64,000 nucleotides of DNA from positions 1,116,001-1,180,000 of the forward strand of contig NZ_FXXL01000006.1 in NCBI RefSeq assembly GCF_900184685.1, written 5' to 3'. This DNA is from Butyricimonas sp. Marseille-P3923. GTDB lineage: Bacteria; Bacteroidota; Bacteroidia; Bacteroidales; Marinifilaceae. Under the pieces are notes generated by a model. It saw only the letters and a program-made list of their open reading frames with translations. It had not been told where the DNA came from and made no database searches. Position numbers and translations under genes: made by a program. Positions 38,439 to 46,293 of the stretch are shown piece after piece (position 1 is the first letter of the stretch; each line of letters starts with the position of its first letter).

Positions 38439-38993
38439 ATGTCACGAATAGGAAAATTACCAATAGATATACCACAAGGGGTTACAGTAACTGTAAATCC
38501 TAACAACACGGTCGTGGTAAAGGGTCCGAAGGGAGAACTTTCTCAGGACGTACACGGAGATATGATCGTGAAGGTGGAAGGAACTCAACTTGTTGTTGAG
38601 CGTCCGTCAGAAGATAAAGCTCATAAAGCCATGCATGGTTTATATCGTGCTTTGATTCATAACATGGTTGTAGGTGTTTCTGAAGGTTACACGATCAAAC
38701 AAGAGTTGGTCGGAGTAGGTTACAGAGCGAATGCTGAAGGTCAGGTTCTTGAATTAGGGTTAGGTTATTCACACGGGATCTTCTTGGTGTTACCGAATGA
38801 AGTGAAGGTGAGTGTACTCAATGAAAAACGTGCTAACCCGATTATTACGCTGGAAAGTTGCGATAAGCAACTTATCGGTCAGGTAGCGGCCAAGATCCGT
38901 TCATTCCGTAAACCGGAGCCTTACAAGGGTAAAGGTATCAAATTTGTGGGTGAAGTTCTTCGTCGTAAGGCTGGTAAATCAGCTAAAGTTTAA
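38439..38993 (+). CDS. rplF: 50S ribosomal protein L6
   Basis: Protein of 184 aa with two copies of the same fold, near the factor-binding site. It starts 'MSRIGKLPIDIPQGVTVTVN' and ends with 'EPYKGKGIKFVGEVLRRKAG', the family signature. Confidence 0.98.
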   Translation: MSRIGKLPIDIPQGVTVTVNPNNTVVVKGPKGELSQDVHGDMIVKVEGTQLVVERPSEDKAHKAMHGLYRALIHNMVVGVSEGYTIKQELVGVGYRANAEGQVLELGLGYSHGIFLVLPNEVKVSVLNEKRANPIITLESCDKQLIGQVAAKIRSFRKPEPYKGKGIKFVGEVLRRKAGKSAKV

Positions 38994-39015
38994 TCACCTG
39001 TAAAAAAGTAATGTT

Positions 39016-39372
39016 ATGGCTTTAACTAAGGTAGAAAGAAGAATAAGAATAAAAAGAAGAATACGTAAAGTAGTCTTCGGAACTGCTGAGAGACCTCGTT
39101 TGACGGTGTTCCGTTCAAACAAACAAATCTCTGCTCAGTTGATTGATGATAATGCCGGAAAGACATTGGTTTCAGCAACTTCACTCTGCAAAGAGATTGC
39201 TGAAAAGAAAGGCAACAAGACAGAACAGGCACAATTGTTGGGTGCAATGATTGCTGAAAAAGCAAAGGCAGCCGGTATCGAAGCTGTTGTGTTTGACAGA
39301 AACGGGTATTTGTATCACGGAAGAGTGAAAGCATTAGCAGATGCAGCTCGTAACGGTGGTCTTAATTTTTAA
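39016..39372 (+). CDS. rplR: 50S ribosomal protein L18
   Basis: 5S rRNA-binding protein of 118 aa. It contains '[20 protein letters not shown]' and '[20 protein letters not shown]'. The N-terminus is very basic, with repeated RRIR/KRR, as usual. Confidence 0.97.
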   Translation: MALTKVERRIRIKRRIRKVVFGTAERPRLTVFRSNKQISAQLIDDNAGKTLVSATSLCKEIAEKKGNKTEQAQLLGAMIAEKAKAAGIEAVVFDRNGYLYHGRVKALADAARNGGLNF

Positions 39373-39384
39373 AAGTAGGCGAGC

Positions 39385-39891
39385 ATGGAACAGAAGATTA
39401 ATAGTGCAGACTTGGAATTGAAAGACAGATTGGTGGCTATCAACCGCGTAACCAAGGTTACCAAGGGAGGTAGAACCTTCAGTTTCTCTGCAATCGTGGT
39501 GGTAGGCGACGAGAATGGTACGGTAGGTTACGGGTTAGGTAAAGCTAACGAGGTAACAACCGCTATTTCAAAAGGTGTTGAAGCCGCGAAGAAAAATTTG
39601 ATAAAAGTGCCTGTATTGAAAGGAACTCTTCCTCACGAGCAAGAAGCTAAATATAGCGGAGCAACCGTATTTATGCGTCCCGCTTCTTCAGGTACCGGGC
39701 TGGTAGCCGGAGGTGCTATGCGTGCCGTATTGGAGAGTGCCGGGATTAAAGACGTGTTGGCAAAATCGAAAGGATCATCCAACCCTCACAACTTGGTAAA
39801 AGCTACTTTTGCGGCTTTGAAGTTATTGAGAGATCCCCGAATGATTGCTCAGCAGAGAGGCATTAGTCTTGACAAAGTGTTTAACGGATAA
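39385..39891 (+). CDS. rpsE: 30S ribosomal protein S5
   Basis: Fidelity protein of 168 aa at the mRNA entry. It contains '[20 protein letters not shown]' and '[20 protein letters not shown]', then '[20 protein letters not shown]'. The loop linked to spectinomycin resistance (VTKGGR) looks wild-type. Confidence 0.98.
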   Translation: MEQKINSADLELKDRLVAINRVTKVTKGGRTFSFSAIVVVGDENGTVGYGLGKANEVTTAISKGVEAAKKNLIKVPVLKGTLPHEQEAKYSGATVFMRPASSGTGLVAGGAMRAVLESAGIKDVLAKSKGSSNPHNLVKATFAALKLLRDPRMIAQQRGISLDKVFNG

Positions 39892-39904
39892 AACTGAATG
39901 AACG

Positions 39905-40087
39905 ATGGCAAAGATTAAAATTACACTGGTAAAAAGTAGAAGCGGTAGCGATAAGCGTCAGCTTGGTACTTTGAATGCGTTAGGCCTCGGAAGAGTAAAC
40001 AGTAGTGTTGAACACGAAACCTCACCCCAGATCATGGGTATGGTAGCCAAGGTTAAACACTTGGTTCGCGTTGAGGAAGTAAAGTAA
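39905..40087 (+). CDS. rpmD: 50S ribosomal protein L30
   Basis: Protein of 60 aa: 'KIKITLVKSRSGSDKRQLGT' and 'LNALGLGRVNSSVEHETSPQ', then 'GMVAKVKHLVRVEEVK'. Its length is normal and it starts 13 bp after rpsE. Confidence 0.97.
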   Translation: MAKIKITLVKSRSGSDKRQLGTLNALGLGRVNSSVEHETSPQIMGMVAKVKHLVRVEEVK

Positions 40088-40117
40088 TTGTCGAACCTAT
40101 TTTAAAGATAGTATACA

Positions 40118-40564
40118 ATGGATTTAAGTAGCTTAACACCGGCTGCCGGATCAACTCACAGAGAGAAAAGAATTGGTCGCGGTCAGGGTTCCGGAAAAGG
40201 AGGTACTTCTACAAGAGGACATAAAGGTGCGAAATCAAGATCGGGTTATAAATCCAAGATCGGTTTTGAGGGAGGACAGATGCCTTTGCAGAGACGTGTA
40301 CCGAAATTTGGCTTTAAAAATATAAATAGAGTAGAGTATAAAGCTATTAATGTAGGGATGCTTCAGGATTTGGCCGAGAGAGAAAATCTTACAGTAATTG
40401 AAAAAGACGTTTTGATTCAAGCCGGATTAATGTCTAAGAACGATCTTCTTAAGGTATTAGGTGATGGAGCGTTAACTACTAAGTTGGAAGTGAAAGCTAA
40501 TGCTTTCTCCGCTAAGGCTATAGCAGCAATTGAGGCTGCGGGCGGAACGGTAGTTAAATTGTAA
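40118..40564 (+). CDS. rplO: 50S ribosomal protein L15
   Basis: Late-assembly protein of 148 aa. The N-terminal Gly/Arg-rich arm '[20 protein letters not shown]' and '[20 protein letters not shown]' are diagnostic. It ends 100 bp before secY; that spacer contains complementary TTTAAAGTTG and CAACTTTAA stretches that could form a hairpin. Confidence 0.97.
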   Translation: MDLSSLTPAAGSTHREKRIGRGQGSGKGGTSTRGHKGAKSRSGYKSKIGFEGGQMPLQRRVPKFGFKNINRVEYKAINVGMLQDLAERENLTVIEKDVLIQAGLMSKNDLLKVLGDGALTTKLEVKANAFSAKAIAAIEAAGGTVVKL

Positions 40565-40664
40565 GATTAAAAATTTGGGCGTTTAAAGTTGTTTTTAAAA
40601 TAGAATTACTATTTTTGAAGCAACTTTAACAAAACCCAGATCAATGCCTTAAAAGAAAGAACTT

Positions 40665-42008
40665 ATGAAGTTATTTGATACATTAAAGAACATTTGGAAA
40701 ATAGAGGAGCTCAAGACTAGGATTTTAACTACGCTTGGGCTTATTCTCGTTTACAGGTTAGGAACAGAGATCGTACTGCCCGGTATCGACCCTCATGGCT
40801 TGCAGGCCTTGAAAGATCAAACTTCCAGCGGCGTTTTAGGCTTGTTGGATATGTTCTCGGGGGGAGCGTTCTCGAATGCGTCGGTATTTGCTTTGGGTAT
40901 TATGCCTTACATTTCCGCCTCCATCGTGGTGCAGTTATTGGGAATTGCAGTTCCTTATTTCCAGCGCTTGCAGAAAGAAGGAGAGAGTGGAAGACGTAAG
41001 ATTAACCAAATCACGCGGTACCTTACTTTAGTTATCCTCGTATTACAAGGTTCGGCGTATCTTACAAACTTAAAAGCTCAGGTGCCTGTAGAGGCTTTCG
41101 TGTCTACCGGTTTTTGGCAATTCCAACTTCCCTCTATCGTGATTATGGCGGCAGGCTCCATGTTTGTCCTGTGGCTGGGAGAGAGAATCACGGATAAGGG
41201 AATCGGGAACGGTGTTTCGATCATCATCATGATTGGTATCATCGCTCGTTTGCCATTTGCTTTCGTTGCAGAAGTAACTTCCAGAGTGACTCAACAGGGA
41301 GGAGGATTAGTAGCTTTCCTGATCGAATTGATAATATTGTTTCTCGTGTTCTGCGGTTCCATTCTACTTGTACAGGGAACGCGTAAAGTGCCTGTACAGT
41401 ATGCCAAGAGAATCGTGGGTAACAAACAATACGGTGGTGTTCGTCAATACATTCCGTTGAAAATCAACGCTGCCGGGGTTATGCCTATCATTTTCGCTCA
41501 AGCTATTATGTTGTTGCCGGTATCTTTGATTAATTTCTCCAATGCGGAGGGATTGTCCGGGTTTGCAGCGGCATTCTCTGACTTCACCGGGTTCTGGTAT
41601 AATTTCACGTTCTTTGTATTGATTGTTGCGTTTACTTATTTCTACACGGCGATCACGGTAAATCCGATGCAGATGTCAGAGGATATGAAGAAGAACGGCG
41701 GATTTATTCCGGGAGTAAAACCGGGAAGAAAAACTATGGAGTTCCTTGATACGATTATGTCGAGAATCACTCTTCCGGGATCTATCTTCTTGGGAATTGT
41801 GGCTATTCTTCCGGCTTTCGCTCAAATATCGGGCGTGAACCATCAGTTTGCCCAATTCTATGGAGGTACATCTTTGTTGATTTTGGTGGGTGTAGTTTTA
41901 GATACATTACAGCAAATCGAGTCTCACTTGTTGATGCGTCACTACGACGGGTTGATGAAGTCGGGACGAATCAAAGGTAAAAATCCTGGCGGACCTGCTG
42001 CGTATTAA
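40665..42008 (+). CDS. secY: protein translocase subunit SecY
   Basis: Ten-helix inner-membrane channel of 447 aa that moves proteins across or into the membrane. It has the family motif 'LGIMPYISASIVVQLLGIAV', the plug/TM2 region before it ('GVLGLLDMFSGGAFSNASVF') and the cytosolic loop 'PLKINAAGVMPIIFAQAIML' and 'GFIPGVKPGRKTMEFLD'. Length is normal. It sits in the classic spc position, before map; adk is absent, as is usual in this phylum. Confidence 0.98.
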   Translation: MKLFDTLKNIWKIEELKTRILTTLGLILVYRLGTEIVLPGIDPHGLQALKDQTSSGVLGLLDMFSGGAFSNASVFALGIMPYISASIVVQLLGIAVPYFQRLQKEGESGRRKINQITRYLTLVILVLQGSAYLTNLKAQVPVEAFVSTGFWQFQLPSIVIMAAGSMFVLWLGERITDKGIGNGVSIIIMIGIIARLPFAFVAEVTSRVTQQGGGLVAFLIELIILFLVFCGSILLVQGTRKVPVQYAKRIVGNKQYGGVRQYIPLKINAAGVMPIIFAQAIMLLPVSLINFSNAEGLSGFAAAFSDFTGFWYNFTFFVLIVAFTYFYTAITVNPMQMSEDMKKNGGFIPGVKPGRKTMEFLDTIMSRITLPGSIFLGIVAILPAFAQISGVNHQFAQFYGGTSLLILVGVVLDTLQQIESHLLMRHYDGLMKSGRIKGKNPGGPAAY

Positions 42009-42032
42009 AGAAAAATATTGTACTTTCGCGAC

Positions 42033-42794
42033 ATGATTTTTTTAAAGACACAGGAGGAGATTGAGTTATTGCGGGAAAGCAACCGATTAGTAGGAAAGAC
42101 TCTGGGTGAGGTGTCCAAACACGTTCGCCCGGGTATTTCGACTTTAGAGTTGGACAAGATAGCGGAAGATTTTATCCGTTCCAATGGTGGCATTCCCGGA
42201 TTTCTCGGGTATGGAGGTTTTCCGAACACGCTTTGCATTTCAGTGAATGATGAAGTGGTTCATGGAATACCGTCCTCTCGTTGTTTAGAAGAAGGTGATG
42301 TCGTATCCGTTGATTGTGGGGTTGTGAAGAATGGCTTTTACGGGGATAGCGCCTATACGTTTGCTGTCGGGGAGATTAGCGATGAAGTGAAAAAACTTTT
42401 ACAAGTGACGAAAGACAGCTTGTACAAAGGGATAGGACAGGCAGTAGCGGGAATGCGGACAGGAGATATCGGTTATGCCGTACAATCATACGCCGAAGCG
42501 AACGGTTTTTCCGTCGTGAGAGAATTGGTAGGACACGGGGTAGGGAAGAATTTGCATGAAGAACCTCAGGTTCCGAATTACGGTCGCCGGGGACAAGGTT
42601 GTAAGTTGAAGGTAGGGATGGTGATAGCCATTGAGCCTATGATAAACATGGGAGTGCGTAACGTGTTTCAGATGGCGGACGGGTGGACGATCAAGACAAG
42701 AGATCATTTGCCGGCAGCCCATTTCGAGCACACGATAGCTATCGGAAAAGGAGAAGCTGATATTTTGTCAACATTTGAATATATAGAAGATTAG
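42033..42794 (+). CDS. map: methionine aminopeptidase, type I
   Basis: Cytosolic metalloenzyme of 253 aa that removes the initiator methionine. The five metal ligands are in place: the two Asp in 'VSVDCGVVKNGFYGDSAYTF', His in 'ELVGHGVGKNLHEEP', Glu in 'GMVIAIEPMIN' and Glu in 'AAHFEHTIAIG'. ATG at 42033 is chosen; the in-frame TTG at 42018 is only nine bases after the secY stop and would add five residues atypical of the family. A -7-like box, TACTTTCG (42020-42027), lies just before it. Confidence 0.96.
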   Translation: MIFLKTQEEIELLRESNRLVGKTLGEVSKHVRPGISTLELDKIAEDFIRSNGGIPGFLGYGGFPNTLCISVNDEVVHGIPSSRCLEEGDVVSVDCGVVKNGFYGDSAYTFAVGEISDEVKKLLQVTKDSLYKGIGQAVAGMRTGDIGYAVQSYAEANGFSVVRELVGHGVGKNLHEEPQVPNYGRRGQGCKLKVGMVIAIEPMINMGVRNVFQMADGWTIKTRDHLPAAHFEHTIAIGKGEADILSTFEYIED

Positions 42795-42877
42795 GAAATT
42801 GTAAATTGCAAATTTTAGATTGTAAATTGGGAAATGAAGGGTTAATTTAAAATCTAAAATCTAAAATCTAAAATTGA
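42795..42877. repeat. 7-bp-period repeat between map and infA
   Basis: Left: TTGTAAATTGCAAATTTTAGATTGTAAATTG; right (42848-42873): AAAATCT repeated three times and a partial unit. The left TTTAGATT can pair with the right AATCTAAA. It belongs to the same family as 36642-36730. Confidence 0.8.
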
Positions 42878-42880
42878 ATT

Positions 42881-43102
42881 ATGGCGAAACAGCCTTCAAT
42901 AGAGCAAGATGGAGTGATAACGGAAGCATTGTCGAATGCTATGTTTCGTGTCGAACTGGAAAACGGGCATATCATTACGGCTCATATTTCAGGAAAGATG
43001 CGGATGCACTATATAAAAATACTTCCGGGAGATAAAGTGAGAGTGGATATGTCCCCTTACGATCTCACGAAAGGTAGGATAACATTCAGATATAAAAATT
43101 AA
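42881..43102 (+). CDS. infA: translation initiation factor IF-1
   Basis: OB-fold factor of 73 aa that occupies the A site during initiation. Recognised by '[20 protein letters not shown]' and '[20 protein letters not shown]', then '[18 protein letters not shown]'. Length is normal. Confidence 0.98.
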   Translation: MAKQPSIEQDGVITEALSNAMFRVELENGHIITAHISGKMRMHYIKILPGDKVRVDMSPYDLTKGRITFRYKN

Positions 43103-43113
43103 ATTGTAGAGCA

Positions 43114-43230
43114 ATGAAAGTAAGAGCATCTGTCAAGAAGCGTAGTGCTGATTGCAAGATTGTAAGAAGAAAGGGCGTTTTATTCGTCATTTGCAAGAAG
43201 AACCCGAAATTTAAACAACGTCAGGGTTGA
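43114..43230 (+). CDS. rpmJ: 50S ribosomal protein L36
   Basis: Smallest ribosomal protein, 38 aa: it starts '[20 protein letters not shown]' and ends 'NPKFKQRQG'. Zinc-type L36 proteins have three Cys and one His; here the first Cys is Ser and the His is Phe, leaving two Cys, so it is the zinc-free form. It begins 11 bp after infA, in the usual order infA-rpmJ-rpsM. Confidence 0.96.
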   Translation: MKVRASVKKRSADCKIVRRKGVLFVICKKNPKFKQRQG

Positions 43231-43262
43231 TTATTAATTAAGTAAAAACGTAAAAGAGTTTT

Positions 43263-43640
43263 ATGGCAAGAATCGTTGGTGTAGATTTGCCCTCAAACAA
43301 AAGAGGGGAAATAGCTCTAACCTATATCTTCGGTATAGGTAGAAGTAGTGCCAGGACCATATTAGAAAAGGCCGGCATCGATTTTGACACTAAGGTAAAG
43401 GACTGGAATGACGATCAACTAGCTGCTGTACGTAAGGTCATCAATGATGGGTACAAAGTAGAAGGAGAGTTGAGAACATCGGTTCAGATGAACATCAAAC
43501 GACTGATGGATATCGGTTGTTACAGAGGAATCAGACATCGTATCGGTCTTCCCGTAAGAGGACAGAGCACGAAGAACAATGCCCGCACGAGAAAGGGTAA
43601 GAAGAAAACTGTTGCTAACAAGAAGAAAGCAACTAAATAA
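43263..43640 (+). CDS. rpsM: 30S ribosomal protein S13
   Basis: Head protein of 125 aa bridging to the large subunit. It contains '[20 protein letters not shown]' (helix-hairpin-helix) and '[20 protein letters not shown]', with a basic tail. Confidence 0.98.
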   Translation: MARIVGVDLPSNKRGEIALTYIFGIGRSSARTILEKAGIDFDTKVKDWNDDQLAAVRKVINDGYKVEGELRTSVQMNIKRLMDIGCYRGIRHRIGLPVRGQSTKNNARTRKGKKKTVANKKKATK

Positions 43641-43658
43641 TTGATAAGAGATTGAATT

Positions 43659-44048
43659 ATGGCAAAGAAGTCTACATCTAACAAGAAACGGCTAGTTAAA
43701 GTAGAGGCCGTGGGACAAGCACACGTTCATTCATCTTTTAATAACATCATTATCTCTATGACGAACGCTAACGGACAAGTTATCTCTTGGTCATCGGCAG
43801 GTAAGATGGGATTTAGAGGATCAAAGAAAAACACCCCTTATGCAGCCCAGACGGCAGCTACCGATTGCGGTAAAGTTGCTTTCGACTTGGGTATGAGAAA
43901 AGTTAAGGTATATGTTAAAGGACCGGGTAACGGTAGAGAGTCTGCAATTCGTGCGATCCACGCTTGCGGTATCGAGGTTGCCGAGATCATTGACGTTACG
44001 CCGCTTCCGCACAATGGATGTCGTCCTCCGAAACGGAGAAGAGTGTAA
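43659..44048 (+). CDS. rpsK: 30S ribosomal protein S11
   Basis: Platform protein of 129 aa at the exit of the mRNA. It contains '[20 protein letters not shown]', '[20 protein letters not shown]' and the C-terminal '[18 protein letters not shown]'. Confidence 0.98.
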   Translation: MAKKSTSNKKRLVKVEAVGQAHVHSSFNNIIISMTNANGQVISWSSAGKMGFRGSKKNTPYAAQTAATDCGKVAFDLGMRKVKVYVKGPGNGRESAIRAIHACGIEVAEIIDVTPLPHNGCRPPKRRRV

Positions 44049-44085
44049 TTAATATATTGGGTGTAATTTTAAAAATCAAATAGAA

Positions 44086-44694
44086 ATGGCTAGATATACA
44101 GGACCTAAGTCTAAAATAGCAAGAAAGTTTGGTGAGCCCATTTTTGGACCGGATAAAGCGTTAGAACGTCGTAACTATCCTCCTGGACAACACGGAATAG
44201 CTCACCGTAGAAAGAAGATTTCCGAGTACGGAACTCAATTGAAAGAGAAACAAAAAGCCAAATATACTTACGGTTTGTTGGAAAGACAATTCCGTATCTT
44301 GTTTGAGAAAGCCGAGAGTAGTAAAGGTGTTACCGGTGAGGTATTGCTCCAATTGTTGGAGTGCCGTCTGGATAACGTCGTTTATCGTTTAGGTGTAGCT
44401 CCTACGCGTGCTGCTGCTCGTCAGTATGTATCTCACAGACATATCACCGTGAATGGTAAAGTATGCAACATCCCGTCATGTCGCATCCGCCCGGGCGATG
44501 TTGTAGCTGTCAGAGAAAAATCCAAATCTTTGGAGGTGATCAATGATTCACTGAGAGGGAATAGAAGTAGCAGATACTCTTGGTTAGAGTGGGATGCTGC
44601 CGCTATGAGTGGGAAACTACTTAATGTACCGGAAAGATCAGATATCCCGGAGAACATTAAAGAGCAGTTAATCGTAGAGTTATATTCTAAGTAG
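44086..44694 (+). CDS. rpsD: 30S ribosomal protein S4
   Basis: Primary assembly protein of 202 aa. It starts '[20 protein letters not shown]', and has the S4 RNA-binding domain '[20 protein letters not shown]' and '[20 protein letters not shown]'. There is no cysteine cluster in the N-terminus, so it is the zinc-free form. It lies between rpsK and rpoA as in the alpha operon. Confidence 0.98.
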   Translation: MARYTGPKSKIARKFGEPIFGPDKALERRNYPPGQHGIAHRRKKISEYGTQLKEKQKAKYTYGLLERQFRILFEKAESSKGVTGEVLLQLLECRLDNVVYRLGVAPTRAAARQYVSHRHITVNGKVCNIPSCRIRPGDVVAVREKSKSLEVINDSLRGNRSSRYSWLEWDAAAMSGKLLNVPERSDIPENIKEQLIVELYSK

Positions 44695-44710
44695 TAAAAT
44701 AAAAATATAT

Positions 44711-45703
44711 ATGGCAATATTAGCTTTCCAGAAACCGGACAAAGTAATCATGCTTGAATCAACGGAAAGATTCGGTAAATTCGAATTCCGCCCGTTGGAG
44801 CCAGGTTACGGCATCACTATTGGTAATCCACTACGCAGAATTTTGTTGTCTTCTTTGGAAGGCTTTGCGATTACCGGTATTAAAATTCAAGGTGTAGATC
44901 ATGAGTTCGCGACGATCCCCGGTGTCATCGAAGATGTGACCGAGATTATCTTGAACTTGAAACAGGTTCGGTTGAAAAGAAAAGTGGAGGACGTGGAGTT
45001 TGAAAAGCTAACCGTTACTGTTTCCGGACAAGAGACGTTTGCTGCCGGTGCTATGAACCAGTTCCTGAAAAGCTTTGAAGTTTTGAATCCGGAATTGGTG
45101 ATCTGTAACATGGATACTGCCACGAGCCTTGAGATAGAATTAACCATTCAGAAAGGACGCGGTTATGTTCCTGCTTCAGAGAACATGCCTGCAGACGCTG
45201 AAATCGGGGTAATTCCTATCGATGCTATTTACACGCCGATCAAGAACGTGCAATACGAAATCGAGAACTACCGCGTGGAGGGTAAGACCGACTACGAACG
45301 TTTGGTGTTCGAGATCGAAACCGACGGTTCTATCAACCCGACGGATGCGTTGAAAGAGGCGGCTAAAATTTTGATCCATCACTTCATGTTATTCTCTGAT
45401 GAAAAGATTACTCTCGAAACAGAGGATAAATATGGAAACGAAGAGTTCGATGAAGAGGTATTGCACATGCGTCAGTTGCTGAAAACAAAATTGGTGGACA
45501 TGGATCTTTCCGTTCGTGCACTTAACTGCTTGAAGTCGGCTGAGGTAGAAACTTTAGGGGAGCTTGTTCAATTTAACAAGAACGACTTGTTGAAGTTCAG
45601 AAACTTCGGTAAGAAGTCCTTGACCGAGTTGGAAGCCCTTCTGGAGAACAACAACCTTGAATTCGGTATGGATGTTGCCAAGTATAAATTAGACAAAGAG
45701 TAA
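44711..45703 (+). CDS. rpoA: DNA-directed RNA polymerase subunit alpha
   Basis: Assembly scaffold of RNA polymerase, 330 aa. The N-terminal domain shows '[20 protein letters not shown]' and '[20 protein letters not shown]'; the C-terminal domain, which contacts promoter DNA and activators, shows '[20 protein letters not shown]' and '[20 protein letters not shown]'. It is complete and of standard length. Confidence 0.98.
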   Translation: MAILAFQKPDKVIMLESTERFGKFEFRPLEPGYGITIGNPLRRILLSSLEGFAITGIKIQGVDHEFATIPGVIEDVTEIILNLKQVRLKRKVEDVEFEKLTVTVSGQETFAAGAMNQFLKSFEVLNPELVICNMDTATSLEIELTIQKGRGYVPASENMPADAEIGVIPIDAIYTPIKNVQYEIENYRVEGKTDYERLVFEIETDGSINPTDALKEAAKILIHHFMLFSDEKITLETEDKYGNEEFDEEVLHMRQLLKTKLVDMDLSVRALNCLKSAEVETLGELVQFNKNDLLKFRNFGKKSLTELEALLENNNLEFGMDVAKYKLDKE

Positions 45704-45708
45704 GTAAG

Positions 45709-46227
45709 ATGAGACATAATAAGAAAGTTAACCATTTGGGTAGAACTAGCTCGCACAGACACGCGATGCTTTCTAACATGGCTTGTTCTTTGATTCTTCA
45801 CAAGAGAATCCGAACGACAGTTGCTAAGGCTAAGGCTTTGAAGGTCTATGTTGAGCCGCTTTTGACTAAGGCCAAAAACGACACGACTCACTCTAGAAGA
45901 ACCGTGTTCTCTTATCTTCGTCGTAAAGAAGTTGTTGCTGAAATGTTTAGTGACATCGCGGAGAAGATTGCTAACCGTCCGGGAGGTTACACCCGTATTT
46001 TGAAATTGGGTAACCGTTTGGGTGATAACGCGGAAATGTGTATGATCGAATTGGTTGATTACAACACGACTTACACGGAAGTGAAGAAAGAAGAAGTGAA
46101 GAAAACGACTCGTCGTAAGAGATCTACTTCTGCCAAGAAAGAAGCCGCTCCTGTTGCAGAGGCTGCTGCTGAAACTTCGGTTGAAGAAGCTCCGAAGACA
46201 GAGGAGGAAGCTCCCAAGGCTGAATAA
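45709..46227 (+). CDS. rplQ: 50S ribosomal protein L17 with C-terminal extension
   Basis: Protein of 172 aa near the tunnel exit. The core is standard ('[20 protein letters not shown]' and 'ERFGGY'-like '[20 protein letters not shown]'). After about residue 125 it continues with a basic patch, '[14 protein letters not shown]', and an Ala/Glu-rich acidic tail ending '[14 protein letters not shown]', about 45 residues beyond E. coli L17. Last gene of the ribosomal cluster; a strong bidirectional terminator follows. Confidence 0.97.
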   Translation: MRHNKKVNHLGRTSSHRHAMLSNMACSLILHKRIRTTVAKAKALKVYVEPLLTKAKNDTTHSRRTVFSYLRRKEVVAEMFSDIAEKIANRPGGYTRILKLGNRLGDNAEMCMIELVDYNTTYTEVKKEEVKKTTRRKRSTSAKKEAAPVAEAAAETSVEEAPKTEEEAPKAE

Positions 46228-46245
46228 TTTGAAATTCAGATATAA

Positions 46246-46277
46246 AGAAACCCCGGACGTGAGTCCGGGGTTTCTTT
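46246..46277. terminator. bidirectional terminator between rplQ and the receptor gene
   Basis: GAAACCCCGGAC (46248-46259) pairs with GTCCGGGGTTTC (46262-46273) over 12 bp, with A-runs on the left and T-runs on the right, so it works for rplQ on the plus strand and for the minus-strand receptor gene. Confidence 0.93.
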
Positions 46278-46293
46278 GTTTGTTGGTTACAAA

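Noticed and set aside
40610-40617. Promoter upstream of secY
   Set aside because: TATTTTTG is a good -7 box, but the nearest -33-like GTTG is only 18 bp away and lies in a hairpin; too weak to list as a feature.
42018-42032. TTG start for map
   Set aside because: It adds residues MYFRD not typical of the family; ATG at 42033 gives the standard N-terminus.
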